DNA from: Macrocystis pyrifera
Taxonomy: Eukaryota; Sar; Phaeophyceae; Laminariales; Laminariaceae
Reading direction: 5' to 3'
DNA: 64,000 bases
NCBI GenBank assembly: GCA_031763025.1
Contig: JASSKH010000002.1
Location: 13,447,468 to 13,511,467, forward strand
Shown piece after piece: positions 10,945-22,366 of this stretch. The position numbers and the translations under genes are program-made. Numbering within the stretch: the stretch's first letter is position 1; every line of letters begins with the position of its first letter. Under the pieces are notes generated by a model, which saw only the letters and a list, made by a program, of their open reading frames with translations, ran no database searches and had not been told where the DNA came from.

Positions 10945-11940
10945 GTGCTCGGTTGGTACATCCCTGGCCTCTCAGAGCACCCACTTGGGAATCGCCTCCT
11001 TTTATTACTTGCCGGACCTTTCCAGCGGGTCTTTGTTTCCTCCAGCTCTCTTTGCACTTTCAGTCCTCTTTTCCTTTTTTCTTCTTTCGTTTCGTGTGCG
11101 TCCGTGTACTCCGAGCACAACACCGCCAACGAGCGCGGCACCGTCGCGGGTGTCAGCGGGTGCTGGCGGGTAGAGGGGGGGGGTCGCAAGGAGCGCGGTC
11201 GCCGTTTTCGTGGCTAGGCGTCGCGTGTACCTCAAGACACGACGGAAGCATGAATGGGCTCTGTCTGGCTTCCTGGTGTGGTCCGGTTAAACTATGCACG
11301 AGCATCTAAGGGTCGTTTTGAATAGAAAAATATAATTCAAGAGGTGCTTATTTTTGCGACCAATCTGAAATTCACCGATAGAACTACGCACTCTGAGCAC
11401 CGACATTGTCGAGCTGGCGAACGAGGTCCACGGTGAGCACCGGGCTCCACGCGAGGCGGGCGACGGGGCTCACTATGAAAGAGAGGGAGGAAAGCTTTAC
11501 CCGGACCGAATCGGTGGCGAGATGGTCGCGCGAGGGGCGGGCGGCGTACGAGGCTGAAAGAGAAGCTCGGGTGTATGATTTTTTTTTCTTTCTTTCTTTT
11601 GACCGGCGTAAGGTGTTCCAATCAGGCAGGAAATTATTGCACGAGAGGGGACGGGGATTTTGTTTTCTTTCCGAACTTTTCGGTTTCATTTTTTTTTTTT
11701 TTGCGGTGCTGCTGTGCCGTGCTGTGCTTTCTCCTTGGTACATACGAGTACAGACATAAGAGCATATCAAAAAAAGAAAATAAGTACCCTATCTGGGGTA
11801 TGTACGTACGTACGACATGTGAGCGAGCGTAGCGGAAAACCGCCTGCGACGCGAAGCGTATGTGGCGTCCGAACTGTTTTCTCCTGAAGCATGGCGGCGG
11901 GACTCCTGGCATTATCAAGTCGCCAGTTGCAACTACAATT
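10945..11940 (+). mobile_element. Unclassified repeat R1, copy A (with coding remnants)
   Basis: This block matches minus-strand copies at 25020-25560 and 26090-26560. Two translated stretches are conserved between copies better than their surroundings. The first, from about 11188, reads VARSAVAV..ARRRV.L.TRRKHEWALSG; copy B agrees at nearly every position. The second, 11430-11570, reads LHARRATGLTMKEREESF followed by RTESVARWSREGR and AAYEAERE; copies B and C differ mainly by conservative changes. I do not recognise a family. The basic, charged sequence and the dispersed copies suggest a mobile-element protein. In copy A the first stretch is interrupted by in-frame stops. Downstream the repeat continues with a T-rich stretch and the shared phrase GTGAGCGAGCGTAGCGG (near 11819), without coding potential I can support. 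Confidence 0.5.
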
Positions 11941-12059
11941 AATCATGAAAAATACTATATTCAGTCATGGACCTCTGTCCGCTTCGCATAATTTGATGCA
12001 CTTTTCCTTCCTGAGCGAGCGTAGCGGGCGGCGTAGGCGCCCGCGGAGCAAAGCGCCTT

Positions 12060-13080
12060 GTACATACATATATTTATACTACGCACAGTTTCTACCACGT
12101 GGGGTACAGACGTGAAACGGTTGTCGATTATATGTGATGTAGACTTGTTTGGTCAACATAAGCGTCACGGATGCAAAGGATACTGGTTCGTGTTGGCGCA
12201 ACGTGCGCTCGCTGTTTCTCTGCGCGTGTGTCAACGTGTTCGCGTATGCACTCGAAAACTCGCATGTATACAACATGCAGTTCTTCTTTATATTATTTTT
12301 CCACTATATACCGGTATGTATATTCCAACTGTATATATAAAAGTGGGATTACGCCTCGACGCTCGCCCGTCTCGTCATATTAGTCGCCAGGTGCGTGGCC
12401 CGTGCACGTTCCCCCCTTGTATGAACGCCAGCACTATACGCTCCCGCTGTTTCTGTTACCGTTCCACACCGCCGCTTGTCGTGTCGCGAACGCTGGCGCA
12501 CTCCTGGCTTCGTTTTGCCTGTGCTATCGCGCACAGGTCGCTATGCATAGCCCATCCCCCTGATACACATGTGTGTTACCGTTCGTTGCATCCCCGTCCC
12601 TGTTTCTAGCAGCCGGCGACGGCGACCCGATCGTTTACTGTACGCCCCGCTAACAAGTACATGTCGTGCGATTAAGAGTCAGACGTCGCGCTACTCCCCT
12701 GGGTTCATGTGTGACCGCCCTCCGGCGTCATCGCACTCTATCCTCTTGTGGGTTGACAGGTTACCGTCCCTTAGCATTGCGGTCACCACCGCTCTCGTGG
12801 CTATTCCGGCCACAAACACGCCCCCTGTCCTCGCTCTCCTGCACCGCCATACGATACACGAATCCACCCTCGTTTTTAGGCAAGCATGGTGTCCATCGAT
12901 GGTACCGTTCTGTTGTTCCTCGCGGTTATCGCGCCCTTTCTTCGTAAAAACCTCCGGTCCAACGGCGCCAATGACCGCTGAATGTTTTACCCCGCGTCCG
13001 GTTACGAAGTACGTATGCATACTGCTGCTTTGCTCTAAATTAAAACTCACTAGGTACGCACATCTTAATAAGCTACGACC
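12060..13080. other. Unassigned stretch, one weak minus-strand ORF
   Basis: No family recognised. A 119-codon minus-strand frame (13050-12691) and an overlapping plus-strand frame (12569-13366) are both open. I cannot decide whether either is coding. GC-rich sequence without stops by chance is the simplest explanation. Confidence 0.3.
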
Positions 13081-13084
13081 ATTC

Positions 13085-13455
13085 CCCCCACGAAAAGGGT
13101 ATCCTCCACTACGAAATGGTGGTTCGTGTCAGCACGGTTTCGTTTGTCGATGCCTCGTGCGTAGTTGTCACCCGGGGTCGAACCGTGAGACCGCAGTGTA
13201 CGTAACAACCTTGCATGGTTGGAGATTAAACCCTGCTCGCACGTGGTGGCCGTCATGTCACCGTGTGCTGAAACCATTTTTCCCTCAAAAAGGGTATCCT
13301 CCACTGCGAAATGGTGGTTCGTGTCAGCACGGTTTCCTTCGTCGATGCCTCGTGTGTAGTTGTTAGCCGGAGTTGAACCGTGAGACCGTAGTGTACGTAG
13401 TAACCTTGCATGGTTGGAGATTAAACCCTGCTCGCTCGTGGTAGCCGTAATGTCA
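13085..13455 (+). repeat. Tandem pair of ~190 bp units
   Basis: Two adjacent copies, starting near 13092 and 13285. Each begins AAAGGGTATCCTCCACT.CG and contains GGTTCGTGTCAGCACGGTTTC, GAACCGTGAGACCG.AGTG and TTGGAGATTAAACCCTGCTC, ending with GTCACCGTGTGCT. They differ at about one base in ten. The phrase GGGATTAAACCCTG links them to the array immediately downstream. Confidence 0.8.
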
Positions 13456-13589
13456 CCGTGTGCTCGAACGTGTCGGGGATTTAACCCTATTTCGTGATCG
13501 GGGATGTAACCCAGGACTGACCGAGTGTGTGATTCGGGGTGGGCTACCATCGTATTGATAGAAGGTCGGGCGTGTAACCTTATGTGCTC

Positions 13590-14545
13590 CGCTCGTGCGT
13601 GTTGGGGATTGACCCCAGCGTGCTTTCTGTGGCCGCATGGTCAAAACCGCCCGCAGGAGAAGGCACCCCCACTTGCCTCGGTGCCTACTCCCTAATGTCT
13701 GCTAGTCGCGGTCCGGGGATTCAACCCGTTGTACTCGACCGCGTTCGTCGGGGATTAAACCCTGTCTGCTTGCTGTGGCCGTAGTGTCAACCGGCCGTCG
13801 CTAGTTTGTCCCTTCCATTATTGTATCTCTCGTTATCGAATCGACAGCAGTAAGCACCTCAACGTGCCACGGTGCCTACTCCCTGATGTCTACTAGTCGC
13901 GGTCCGGGGATTCAACCCGTCGCATTCGACCGCGTTCGTCGGGGATTAAACCTTGTTTGCTTGCAGTGGCCTTAGCGCAAACCAGCCGTCGCTCGTTTGT
14001 CCCTTCTCACTATTGTATCTCTCGCTATCGAATCGACAGGAGTAAGCACCTCAACGTGCCAAGGTGCCTACTCCCTAATGTCTACTACAGTAGTCGCGGT
14101 CCGGGGATTCAACCCATTGTATTCCACCGCTTTCGTCGGGGATTAAACCCTGTTTTCTTGCTGTGGTCGTAGTGCCAGCCAGCCGTCGCTCGTTTGTCCC
14201 TTCCATTATCGTATCTCTCGTTATCGAATCGACAGGAGGAAGCATCTCAACGTGCCACGGTGCCTGCTCCATAATGTCTACTAGTCGCGGTCCGGGGATT
14301 CAACCCGTCGTATTCGACCGCGTTCGTCGGGGATTAAACCCTGTTTTCTTGCTGTGGCCGTAGTGCTAGCCAGCCGTCGCTCGTTTGTCCCTTCTAACTA
14401 TCGTATCTCTCGTTATCGACTCGGTAGGAGTGAGCACCTCAACGTGCCACGGTGCCTGCTCCCTAATGTCTACTAGTCGCGGTTCGGGGATTCAATCCGT
14501 TGTATTCGGCCGCGGGGGGTCAAACCGGTTGCACTCTACCGTGTT
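13590..14545 (+). repeat. Tandem array of ~190 bp units, about five copies
   Basis: Each unit holds CGTGCCACGGTGCCTACTCC, TAGTCGCGGTCCGGGGATTC, CGTTCGTCGGGGATTAAACC and GTCGCTCGTTTGTCCCTTC. Copies begin roughly at 13660, 13860, 14050, 14240 and 14430. The reverse complements of CCGGGGATTCAACCCG and CGGGGATTAAACCCTG resemble the TpsiC arm (B box) of a tRNA, so a tRNA-related SINE ancestry is possible, but no complete tRNA fold is visible. Short open frames recurring once per unit are a by-product of the repetition. Confidence 0.8.
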
Positions 14546-15009
14546 TGCTGTGGCCATAATGCCGAGCAGCCGTGGTTTGTTTTCTCCTTCGGGGGTTGAA
14601 CCCTGTAGGCACGGTCAGGCCGTCACGCCCAGCCGCCGGTATCGAATTAATCGGGGGTATATCCCTAGGGTCGTCATGTACATGTGTCGAGGCTAGGACC
14701 TTAGATATACTTGCTTTAGTTCTGCCATTAGCAGTAATGTATATATTACCGATTACCTGATACACCGTCACCAGTGGGCGCTGGCGACAAACTTCATAGC
14801 AGAGAACCTTTACGTAGGGGTACTGTACTGCAATATATATATACCCTCCGAACGAAGAACAGGAGGGCCGAATTCGGTGCACAGCGCTCACGAATGTTTC
14901 GGACATGAATTTTGGCCCGTGCTGCTGTAGCTACGTCTACACTACGGTTAGACGAAGGGTACACCACTATACGTATACCGACATACCGATACCTGGACTC
15001 TGAACGCTC

Positions 15010-15520
15010 GCGAGGGGCAGCCTTTGCGCCGTCGTATTGGGTAAATGCATTGCAGCTACGTCAGCTGCGAGTTTGACCGGTTGAATGGTTCATCCTCAAC
15101 TTCGCCCGCTGCGTGGTGTCGGGCGCGCTTATTCGTTAAAATTCCATTGAACGAGAATACCCACTCTCGCATAAGAAACAACCGAGTGCGGCCCACAGCA
15201 CTGAGGAGTGTTTCAGATACCATTTCATGTTGAGCAGCCTGTTCTTCTTGTACTATGCACTCTACGCACCGGTGAAACGAGGGTACGTGCAGCCCTATCT
15301 GTACGCCGTCGTACTGATTATGTGGTCGCTGCCAGGTGTAACATTATTACACGTGCGTTCGCTGTGAGTGCGACCAATTGGTTGCAGGTACTCCCGCTGT
15401 TGGTTTGGCCGATTGAATGGTTTAAACCCGATTTTCCCCGCTGCATTGTACGTTGGGAGCGCTTGTTCTATGTCCCCAAATACCGAGTGATATCCAGCAC
15501 TTCCGAAAGGACAGTCGACG
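15010..15520 (+). repeat. Two diverged ~240 bp units
   Basis: Units at about 15010-15215 and 15250-15510 share GCGCCGTCGTA.TG, TTTG.CCG.TTGAATGGTT, CGCTGC.T.GT, GCGC.T.TTC and ACCGAGTG in the same order with many differences between them. A 127-codon frame (15208-15591) overlaps the second unit, but I see no domain and no independent support for coding. Confidence 0.4.
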
Positions 15521-15759
15521 ATAGAGACGTGACGGTTCATGGCAACGTTGTCGTTGCTGTTCTCACGTTAACTCATGTCCAAGGTCTTTAGTCCGTGGTC
15601 ATGGTCACAAGACAGGCTCCAACTCTGGAGTCAAAAATAAAACCGCAAGAAATAAATATAAAAAATGTACTGGTACGAGGTATAATCAGTTACAGTAGTC
15701 GTGACACGAAAGAGTCAAGCTCACACCATACATCCCTGCCTTCGTACATTTACTCTTAA

Positions 15760-16110
15760 CATCGGTGAAGGTGTTACCTGCTAAGCGATAGCGGTAAAGC
15801 TCGATCGATTACCCAGCCCAGGGTAACCCTTACAACACTCTCCCCCCCTCTGAACGGCGGGATCCTTGGGACGTCAGTACCGTATAGGGCCGTACGTTGA
15901 CTTACCCGATTCGTTTCGATACCTGGGGAACCGGGGAGACGTGATCAGGGACGCACGCGCACGCGTTTTTATAAAAGAAGCGTTCGAAGTGAGATTCGAA
16001 CCCGTGTCCTGTCGACGACGCGAAATGTGAATGTGTTACCTGCCTAGCTATTGGGGTAAAATATCAATCAGGTAACCAGCCCAGGGTAACACTTATAACA
16101 CATCACTTAA
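15760..16110. repeat. Pair of short repeats around GTGTTACCTGC...CCAGCCCAGGGTAAC
   Basis: The segment GGTGTTACCTGCTAAGCGAT ... TACCCAGCCCAGGGTAACCC (about 15768-15833) recurs as GTGTTACCTGCCTAGCTATT ... AACCAGCCCAGGGTAACAC (about 16031-16098). On the minus strand, between them, ACGGGTTCGAATCTCAC (15979-15996) resembles a tRNA B box and TAGCTAGGCAGG resembles an A box. The implied T stem does not pair, so at most this is a tRNA-derived repeat head. Confidence 0.4.
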
Positions 16111-16403
16111 GACTTTCCAACTCTGTGGACACGCCGTGGTCGCAGGTGGTTTCCCTTTCCCCCAGGGTTCCACAATCTCAATGCTGGTTGATCCTACACG
16201 AATTTGCGAACACACGCTTTTGCGCTTTCGGCGATGACCGAGGTACCTAAAGGGATTTTAACCCCCGAGTCCATGCGAATACTCTTCTGTTGAAAGCAGT
16301 TTTCTAGGGTAAATAGCTTAACCGGAAGGGACCATATACGAAGACGTGAAATGAGAACAAAACGAGGTACATCAACTCATATCAAGACAAGTGAAATAGA
16401 TAA

Positions 16404-16952
16404 TTAAAAAAACGAGAAAATGAGCGAAGCATTCCCACGGCCCCGCGTGATTGGAGGGTGATAAAATGTGGTGCCTGGGTCACACTGCAAGGGATCGTAC
16501 AGCACGGCCGCAACATGGTCTCCTTGTGCCGCTGGACGCTCACGTTGCTCGTACTGCTGGATATAGGCGATTGATACACTAATCGTGATCATTGTTTTGA
16601 CCGCTTCTTCTGGTGTGTTTCCTGGTCTCCAGCGTATATCTACAGTAGTGCGAAAGGGCGAACCCGGGTGGTAAAGGCCTCCGAAGATGCGGTGAACCAC
16701 TCCCTTCCCGCAGATCCGCCCCGTTCCCGGGGGAGAGAGCGAGCCGTCCCCTGGAGGGCGCCTTTTCCAGCCCGTTCGCTGAGTTCGGTTCTTTGGGGAA
16801 GAGCTTTCGACGGGGTCACCCAGGGCTGGCGTACGGGGCGTCCGCGGCGCGTTCGAGGTGCCGCGGGGGGTCCCGTAGTGCACGGTAGACCGGTGTCCGT
16901 CGGGGCATACGGAAACAAGCATAGTCAGCCGTGAAGATTCATTTCGACGCAA
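16404..16952 (-). CDS. Hypothetical ORF, 182 codons, minus strand
   Basis: The longest open frame between 16.1 and 17.2 kb, GC-rich in its 5' half. No domain, signal or repeat that I recognise. Both strands are open over part of the interval (plus frame 16668-16934), which weakens the case for coding. A mobile-element fragment is possible. Listed only because nothing else explains the interval. Confidence 0.15.
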   Translation of the reverse strand: MRRNESSRLTMLVSVCPDGHRSTVHYGTPRGTSNAPRTPRTPALGDPVESSSPKNRTQRTGWKRRPPGDGSLSPPGTGRICGKGVVHRIFGGLYHPGSPFRTTVDIRWRPGNTPEEAVKTMITISVSIAYIQQYEQRERPAAQGDHVAAVLYDPLQCDPGTTFYHPPITRGRGNASLIFSFF

Positions 16953-17240
16953 AAACCATCATCATCACTACCGATCAGCAATAAACGATAAGGATATATC
17001 CCGTAAATTTTATTTTATTTTATTTTTCATTTTATTACAACGGGCACTCTTTTTTATTGTAGTACAACGGGCACTCTTCCTGCTTCCTCTATATTGTATA
17101 CATACGATACGAGACAGCAGCAGCAGCGGTAGAGATGATGCCGGTGGAAATACATACCTGTGTCGTAGGGCACTTTTCTGACTTTTAGTTTTGTTATCAT
17201 CCCATTTCTTATATTCGCCCTTTCTTTTATCTCTCCCACC

Positions 17241-18818
17241 CATAGTCGTAACTCAGATCCGGAGTCACGCAGGACAAGAAGAAACACAAGACGGAGTGTG
17301 GTACTATCGTAGCATTTCCCTTGTCGCGCATGCCGGCAAAGTACTCCTCAAAATCATCGCGCGGTGCCTTAGCGACTACTACGAACGGGAAGGCATCCTG
17401 CCAGAGGAGCAGTGTGGCTTCAGGCCCGAAAGTTCGACGATCGACAGGACATTCGTGGTGCGACGCCTGCAGGAATTGGCAAGGAAGGACACATCGCTGT
17501 TCATGTGCTTTGTCGACCTCGCCAAAGCATATGACTCCGTCGACCGAACCCTCTTGTGGACTGTCTGGGCTCGCTTTGGCGTGTCACCCAGAATGCTCGC
17601 CGTCATCCGCCAGTTCCACGACGGCACGCAAGCATGCGTGCGGCTGGATGATGGCGAGTGCTCAGATATGTTTCACGTGGAGTAGGGTCGTCGGTAAGGG
17701 TGTGTGCTCGCGCCATTGCCGTTCAACATGTTTTTCATAGCGGTGCTGCGCGCGGCGGAGAAACGCTTCGCCGATGATAAAGCCATCACGGACAGCATGG
17801 TGCAACTCCAACGAAAAGAAGGGGAAAAAGAAGAGGGGGAAGGCACGGGCCGGACAAGCCAACGGACAGGGGAAGGATAAAGAGGCTTAGACATTGTGGG
17901 CAATGCTGTATGCTGACGATGCGAGCGTTGTATCGAAATCACCCAACAGCCTGGAGAGGGTGATGACGGTGATCGTGACCGCATGATCAGCGTTCGACCT
18001 GACGGTCTCGGAGACCAAGACGGAGACTAAGTGTCTTCAAACGAAAGATCGGGGAAACGTGTCGTTCACCGTCACCGCACCCGGCCAAGTGTACAAACAA
18101 ACACTCGAGTTTGTGTACTTGGGCGGGGCTATCAGCGCAGATTGGACGAGCAGAAGTTTCGAGGTAACGCGTCGACTTCAGAGGGCATGGGCGTGCTTCG
18201 GAAGGCATAAGATGGAAATCTATGACCGCCCCGGTGTGCGCCTACGCCTGAAGGCGTGGATGCTGAGAACCGAGGAGATCGAAACGTTGCTCTACGGATT
18301 CGTTACCTCGACCCCGAGTAAGACTGGTTGCAGCAGGCTATGGGAGGTTCACCACAAGATACTCCTCCGATGCATCGGTTGGCGAAAATGCAAGCACGAA
18401 GACACATCCTATCCTAAGCCAGCGTGCTTCTCAGGACAAACGCCGAAAGAGATTAGACCACGGTACGCAGGCGTAGGCTATTATTTGCGGGCTTTGTGAC
18501 ACGCATGGGAGAGGAGCGTCTGCCGAAGATGGTGATGTTCGGGGAGATGGTCGGCAGTAAGGGTAACTCCGGAGGACAGGAGTGGGACAGGATGAGGTAC
18601 CTCGAGGAGGACCTCAAGGAGTTTGGCATCAAGCTCGAACGGTGGCGCGAAGTAGCTCAGAAAACCGGCAGATGGTTCTGACGGGTCGCGGAAGGGGCGG
18701 AGGTCTTCATGCGGAAATGGCACAAGGATGAGAAGGAGGCATCGGCAGAACGGCACAGGATGGCTGCAACCGCGACTACAACCGTTGACGTAATGAAAGT
18801 ACGCGGAATGGCAGGGAA

Positions 18819-18830
<12 letters not shown>
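17241..18830 (+). pseudogene. Non-LTR retrotransposon reverse transcriptase remnant 1
   Basis: 5'-truncated LINE-type polymerase. Visible in order: [16 protein letters not shown] (near 17308); [14 protein letters not shown]; palm motif [14 protein letters not shown] (17508-17546); motif B region GCVLAPLPFNMFF (from about 17698); motif C LYADDASVVS (TATGCTGACGAT at 17909-17920); thumb FVYLGGAIS...RRLQRAWACFGRHK; and the C-terminal region GEERLPKMVMFGE, GGQEWDRMRYLEEDLKEFGI and FMRKWHKDEKEASAERHR. The coding line changes frame near 17815 and near 18415, and carries in-frame TAG (17683), TAA (17695), TAG (17888), TGA (17984), TAA (near 18395), TAG (near 18452) and TGA (18679). No endonuclease domain is present. 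It ends at a long G tract. The copy is dead; family recognition is firm, clade assignment is not attempted. Confidence 0.92.
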
Positions 18831-18849
<19 letters not shown>

Positions 18850-18895
18850 GGAGGGGAAAGGGGGGGGGGGAAATGGCGAAGGGGGGGAGGGAGGC
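18820..18895 (+). repeat. Poly-G tract
   Basis: More than 30 consecutive G residues followed by shorter G runs separated by A (near 18850-18890). It sits at the 3' end of the reverse transcriptase remnant, could form G-quadruplex DNA, and is also a place where assembly length is unreliable. Confidence 0.9.
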
Positions 18896-19024
18896 GGTCT
18901 GCCCAACAGACTGACGCCTGGGTATGGCCATCATCATGCTGGGCTCCTTTCTTTGGGACCCAAGAAACTAGCATGGTGCCACTCGGGTAACTTTGTATGT
19001 CTGTATGCACCAATGCCAGCCTTT

Positions 19025-19440
19025 CGTATGATATTTCCCCCCCTGCCACCTTTTTGTCCCTTTTTGTCCCTATTTTCCCTCTTCTTTTTCCTTTGCCTCT
19101 TTTTTTTTTGCTTGCTCTTTCCTTTTGTCCCGATTGCCCCTTTTGTGTGTCTGTCTGTATCTTCTTTTTCGCTTTTTGCTATCCGTTTTTTTTTTGGCTT
19201 TGCTTCGTCGTCTTCCTTTTCGTTTCTTTTGTGTAGTAGTTTCTTTTTCGCTTCCCTGGTGTTCTTAGTAACGGAGTAAATAAGTTTGTTTTCTGGTTCT
19301 TATATCTGTTCTGCACTCCTCGCGTAGCTTGCGAGCCTGCAATCTGCGAAAATCTGCGCGTTCTCTTTTGTGTGTTTCCTTTCTTGCTTTCTTGCTTTCT
19401 TGCTTGAACTGAACTTTTTTTTCTCTTCCCTTCTTTCATT
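19025..19440 (+). other. Pyrimidine-rich stretch
   Basis: About 400 bp almost purely C/T on the plus strand (runs of TTTTTGTCCC, CTTTTT and TTCTTTC). The open frames on either strand are compositional. It may be the 3' untranslated end of the adjacent retroelement, but nothing proves this. Confidence 0.5.
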
Positions 19441-21160
19441 CTTGATATTTTCGAGTTCGACTTTTCGACGTCGAGTTGTTTTATTCCTGTCTATTTCTTC
19501 TAGGTAGTATGCGGTCTTCTCGGTTTCTGTGGCAACTTGTACAGAGTAGCGCATGTACCTGATACGTACGTGCGCGGGCCTTACATCATATTTCTGTCTA
19601 AGATGTAGATGTGCGTCAGTTATCATGTGTATTATTCTCTGCTTGTTCTTATTTTTACCGAGGTATTCTTCTACTCCAGAGTTATTGGAGCCTGTCCTGC
19701 GACCACGGACTGCATTGTATTGTGGCGATTAGTTAATGTGAGAACAATAACAAACCCGGTACGAAAGCTTTTTGTTTTCATACCGGCATCATATGTCGCC
19801 AAAACATATCCGTACCGCAAATTGGGGGCACGCAATTCCTTTCCCCAGATTGTTATATAGACTACCTAGTGCAGGCTTTACTGTTGTTCTGCCTTCTTAA
19901 TTGAGCCACAGTCGGCTTCGAAGGTAACAGCAAACCGAGATTGGGGGAGGGAGGAGGTACGTGTGGAATACCACTTACCTGGTACACCACAATGCCTGGA
20001 AATTTAAGTAACGTTGTTCAATTCGAATGAAGATTAAAACGTCCTCATATGACTGTAAAAAATACAAATGACGATTTTAGCTTGAAAATCTGAAATCGAT
20101 ATCCTTGAATCTAACCTTCTCTGCACGTATGACACGTGCGTACTGCTGTAAAATCTTTGGGTTCTCGGCCCTCAGAGCATGGGCCAACTTAAAAAATCTT
20201 CGATGCGAGCCTTGTCGGGTATGAAGCGGGCCGGTCGTGGGCTGGTCCTGTGTCCGGCGCCATGGGCAACCTACTACAGCGTGCATCGCCCGTCGCGAAC
20301 TCAATCAATCGATGGTCATCCGCCCAAAAATCAATGACTCCGAGGAGTTGTTTCGGCTGCCGTTTGCATCGTCTCTTGATCTTGATGCAAATCTCTTGTG
20401 TTCGGTGTTCGAGGGGCTCCGCCACCAGCAGGCGCACGACTCGCATCCACCCCAGCTTCGAACCTCGGGGGCTCCGCCCACGCGGCGCGCGCTCACCGGT
20501 CAAGCGAGCGGAAGCTCGGCTTCTCGCATTTTTTTCCTCGCGGGTGTTTTCTTTTTCATACATGTGTTGGAGAGAGCAAGTGTTCCAAATACCGCTCTTC
20601 CAGCGGCCGAAAAGGTTAATATGTTTAATATAAGTCAGCAGCTAGGCTACTAAATGGCTGTCACAGCTGCCTCGGGATTGTGCAATGGTCACGGCTCGGC
20701 GCGGAATGGGATCCGGTGTTCTGCTGGTTGTGGTATCCAGCCTTCCTGCCAACGGAGCAAGTCGGGGCTGAAGTGCTCTGGATCGCGCCACCTAAGTACC
20801 GATATACAGACCGAATAGCAACATTTACATACAATATTGATAAAAACACCAGCTGAGACGGATTTTATATTGATCACCTCATGTAGGACATTTTCGTAAG
20901 AATGTACCTGGTACCGATCAGCTGTGAGATCGATACCTTTGTCGAAGCTCATCTTTGTAATGTGTGTGGTAAGTAGAATGTCAACTTTTGAACTTTTAGT
21001 TTGAGCGTGTGATGATCGAAACGTCCGTACTCGTAACATAATACAAGGTCTTCGGGATGTGGGTAACGTGGAATCCCGGGGGCGTCGCAAGGCGAAAAGA
21101 GAGTCACAGGTAACACCCGTATAGCTGTTCTTGGCGGAAACGGGAGCCATGTGTTAGCGT
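19441..21160. other. No gene recognised
   Basis: About 1.7 kb of non-repetitive sequence. Overlapping frames on both strands near 20190-20650 are GC-rich and carry no family I know. Two copies of the TACCWGGTA scar lie here (19976-19984 and 20905-20913). Confidence 0.4.
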
Positions 21161-21254
21161 GTTGCTGGAAGGCAAGAGTAATAACTATTGATAGTAGTCG
21201 GCAGGAACTAAGTACTACTCTTTCTGTGGTGGATACTACACTACTACATGCACG

Positions 21255-21790
21255 CGGTAGCATGAGCTGACTACTATATGTACCGTCACCATACACCAGT
21301 ACCACTACCGCGCAGATGTAGTACAGGTGGAAGCAGCATACACTCTACAAAATACTGCCTAGTACACAACTACTACAGTACTACTACGCACACTAACTAT
21401 ACTACTACTAAGTACTACTGCCGACCAAACGCTCATCCAATTTACAGACAACCTCAGAGAGGTCAAATTACCACACGGTACCATGGATTGGGGCATGACT
21501 ACTATATGTAATACTGTTATTATTACATATACACCAGTATTACGAAGATGCAGTACATGTAGCAGCAGCATGACTAAATATTACACTACAATACCCACTA
21601 CTACTGTTCCTATAATACTAAAACCACGATACAACGGCGACGTAGCAGGCATGCGGTACCATGAGTTGGGGGCATGACTACTATTCTGTTACTGTTAATA
21701 TACACCACTAAAACTACTACGCAGAGTGATGCACTGTAGTAAAGGTAGAAGCAGCATGCACGCCACAAACTACCTGATACTATACTATTA
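21255..21790 (+). repeat. TAC-rich tandem array, three ~190 bp units
   Basis: Units start near 21265, 21482 and 21655. Each contains (C)ATGA.T.GGGGCATGACTACTA, a run of ACTGTTA/TACACCA.TA, a GCAGATG/GCAGTA segment and AGCAGCATG(C/A)AC, then CTACTAC runs. Divergence between units is considerable. Confidence 0.6.
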
Positions 21791-21885
21791 CGACTATACT
21801 CATGATTTTGTAAAATGTCCAGGCTACGTATTATATACGGTCGAGGGCATATATTATATTGTAGGGCAGGGCAAGGGTTGCTCTG

Positions 21886-22329
21886 CTATTCCCTAGGTGT
21901 TACCATATAATAAAAGGTTGGACGGAGGTATGAAAATTCTCTCGCGACGTCGATATTTGCCACGTAGAATATTACTTGTTTAAAGATGTTGCAGTTGCCG
22001 CTATTTCGAAGCAAAAAACCGAAACATAACATCACAGTCGCATCGCGCAGATTGCGATGACCTCGACGTGTCGCGAACACAGCCATACCAAATAAAACGC
22101 CGCAGTGAAGTACAAAAGGCATACACGTAGACTTTTCACCGATGATCGTTACGTACATCACCCCGTAAACAACACTCTGTCGACCGAACAGTTGACACAA
22201 ATGTAGCTGCGCAGAACTCGAAAGGCTGGACGCGCCTTGCAACACTTCTGCCAAATGCGTTCCAGCAAAAAGACGGAAAGAAGAAGGCAGGCAGTCCGAA
22301 TCGAGAAGCAATATCACACAAAAAATCAA
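21886..22329 (-). CDS. Hypothetical ORF, 147 codons, minus strand
   Basis: Open frame downstream of the ubiquitin-protease-like remnant on the same strand. It contains several hydrophobic segments but no domain I recognise. It may be the 3' untranslated part of the same gene or chance. No duplicate copy exists in the window to test conservation. Confidence 0.2.
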   Translation of the reverse strand: MIFCVILLLDSDCLPSSFRLFAGTHLAEVLQGASSLSSSAQLHLCQLFGRQSVVYGVMYVTIIGEKSTCMPFVLHCGVLFGMAVFATRRGHRNLRDATVMLCFGFLLRNSGNCNIFKQVIFYVANIDVAREFSYLRPTFYYMVTPRE

Positions 22330-22366
22330 AACGTTTCAACACACATGTGAAGAACACGTGAGACGC

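Noticed and set aside
13590..14545. CRISPR-like array
   Set aside because: Unit is ~190 bp and repeated throughout, without short identical repeats separated by unique spacers; the context is eukaryotic.
15960..16090. tRNA gene on the minus strand with B box GGGTTCGAATC
   Set aside because: The T stem pairs at only about three of five positions and no anticodon stem or acceptor stem can be formed; at most a tRNA-derived repeat.
16180..16200. 18S rRNA 5' end (CTGGTTGATCCT)
   Set aside because: Only 12 bases agree; the sequence diverges at once on both sides.
18481..18906. Minus-strand Pro-rich ORF
   Set aside because: Comes from the G tract and overlaps the plus-strand reverse transcriptase remnant.
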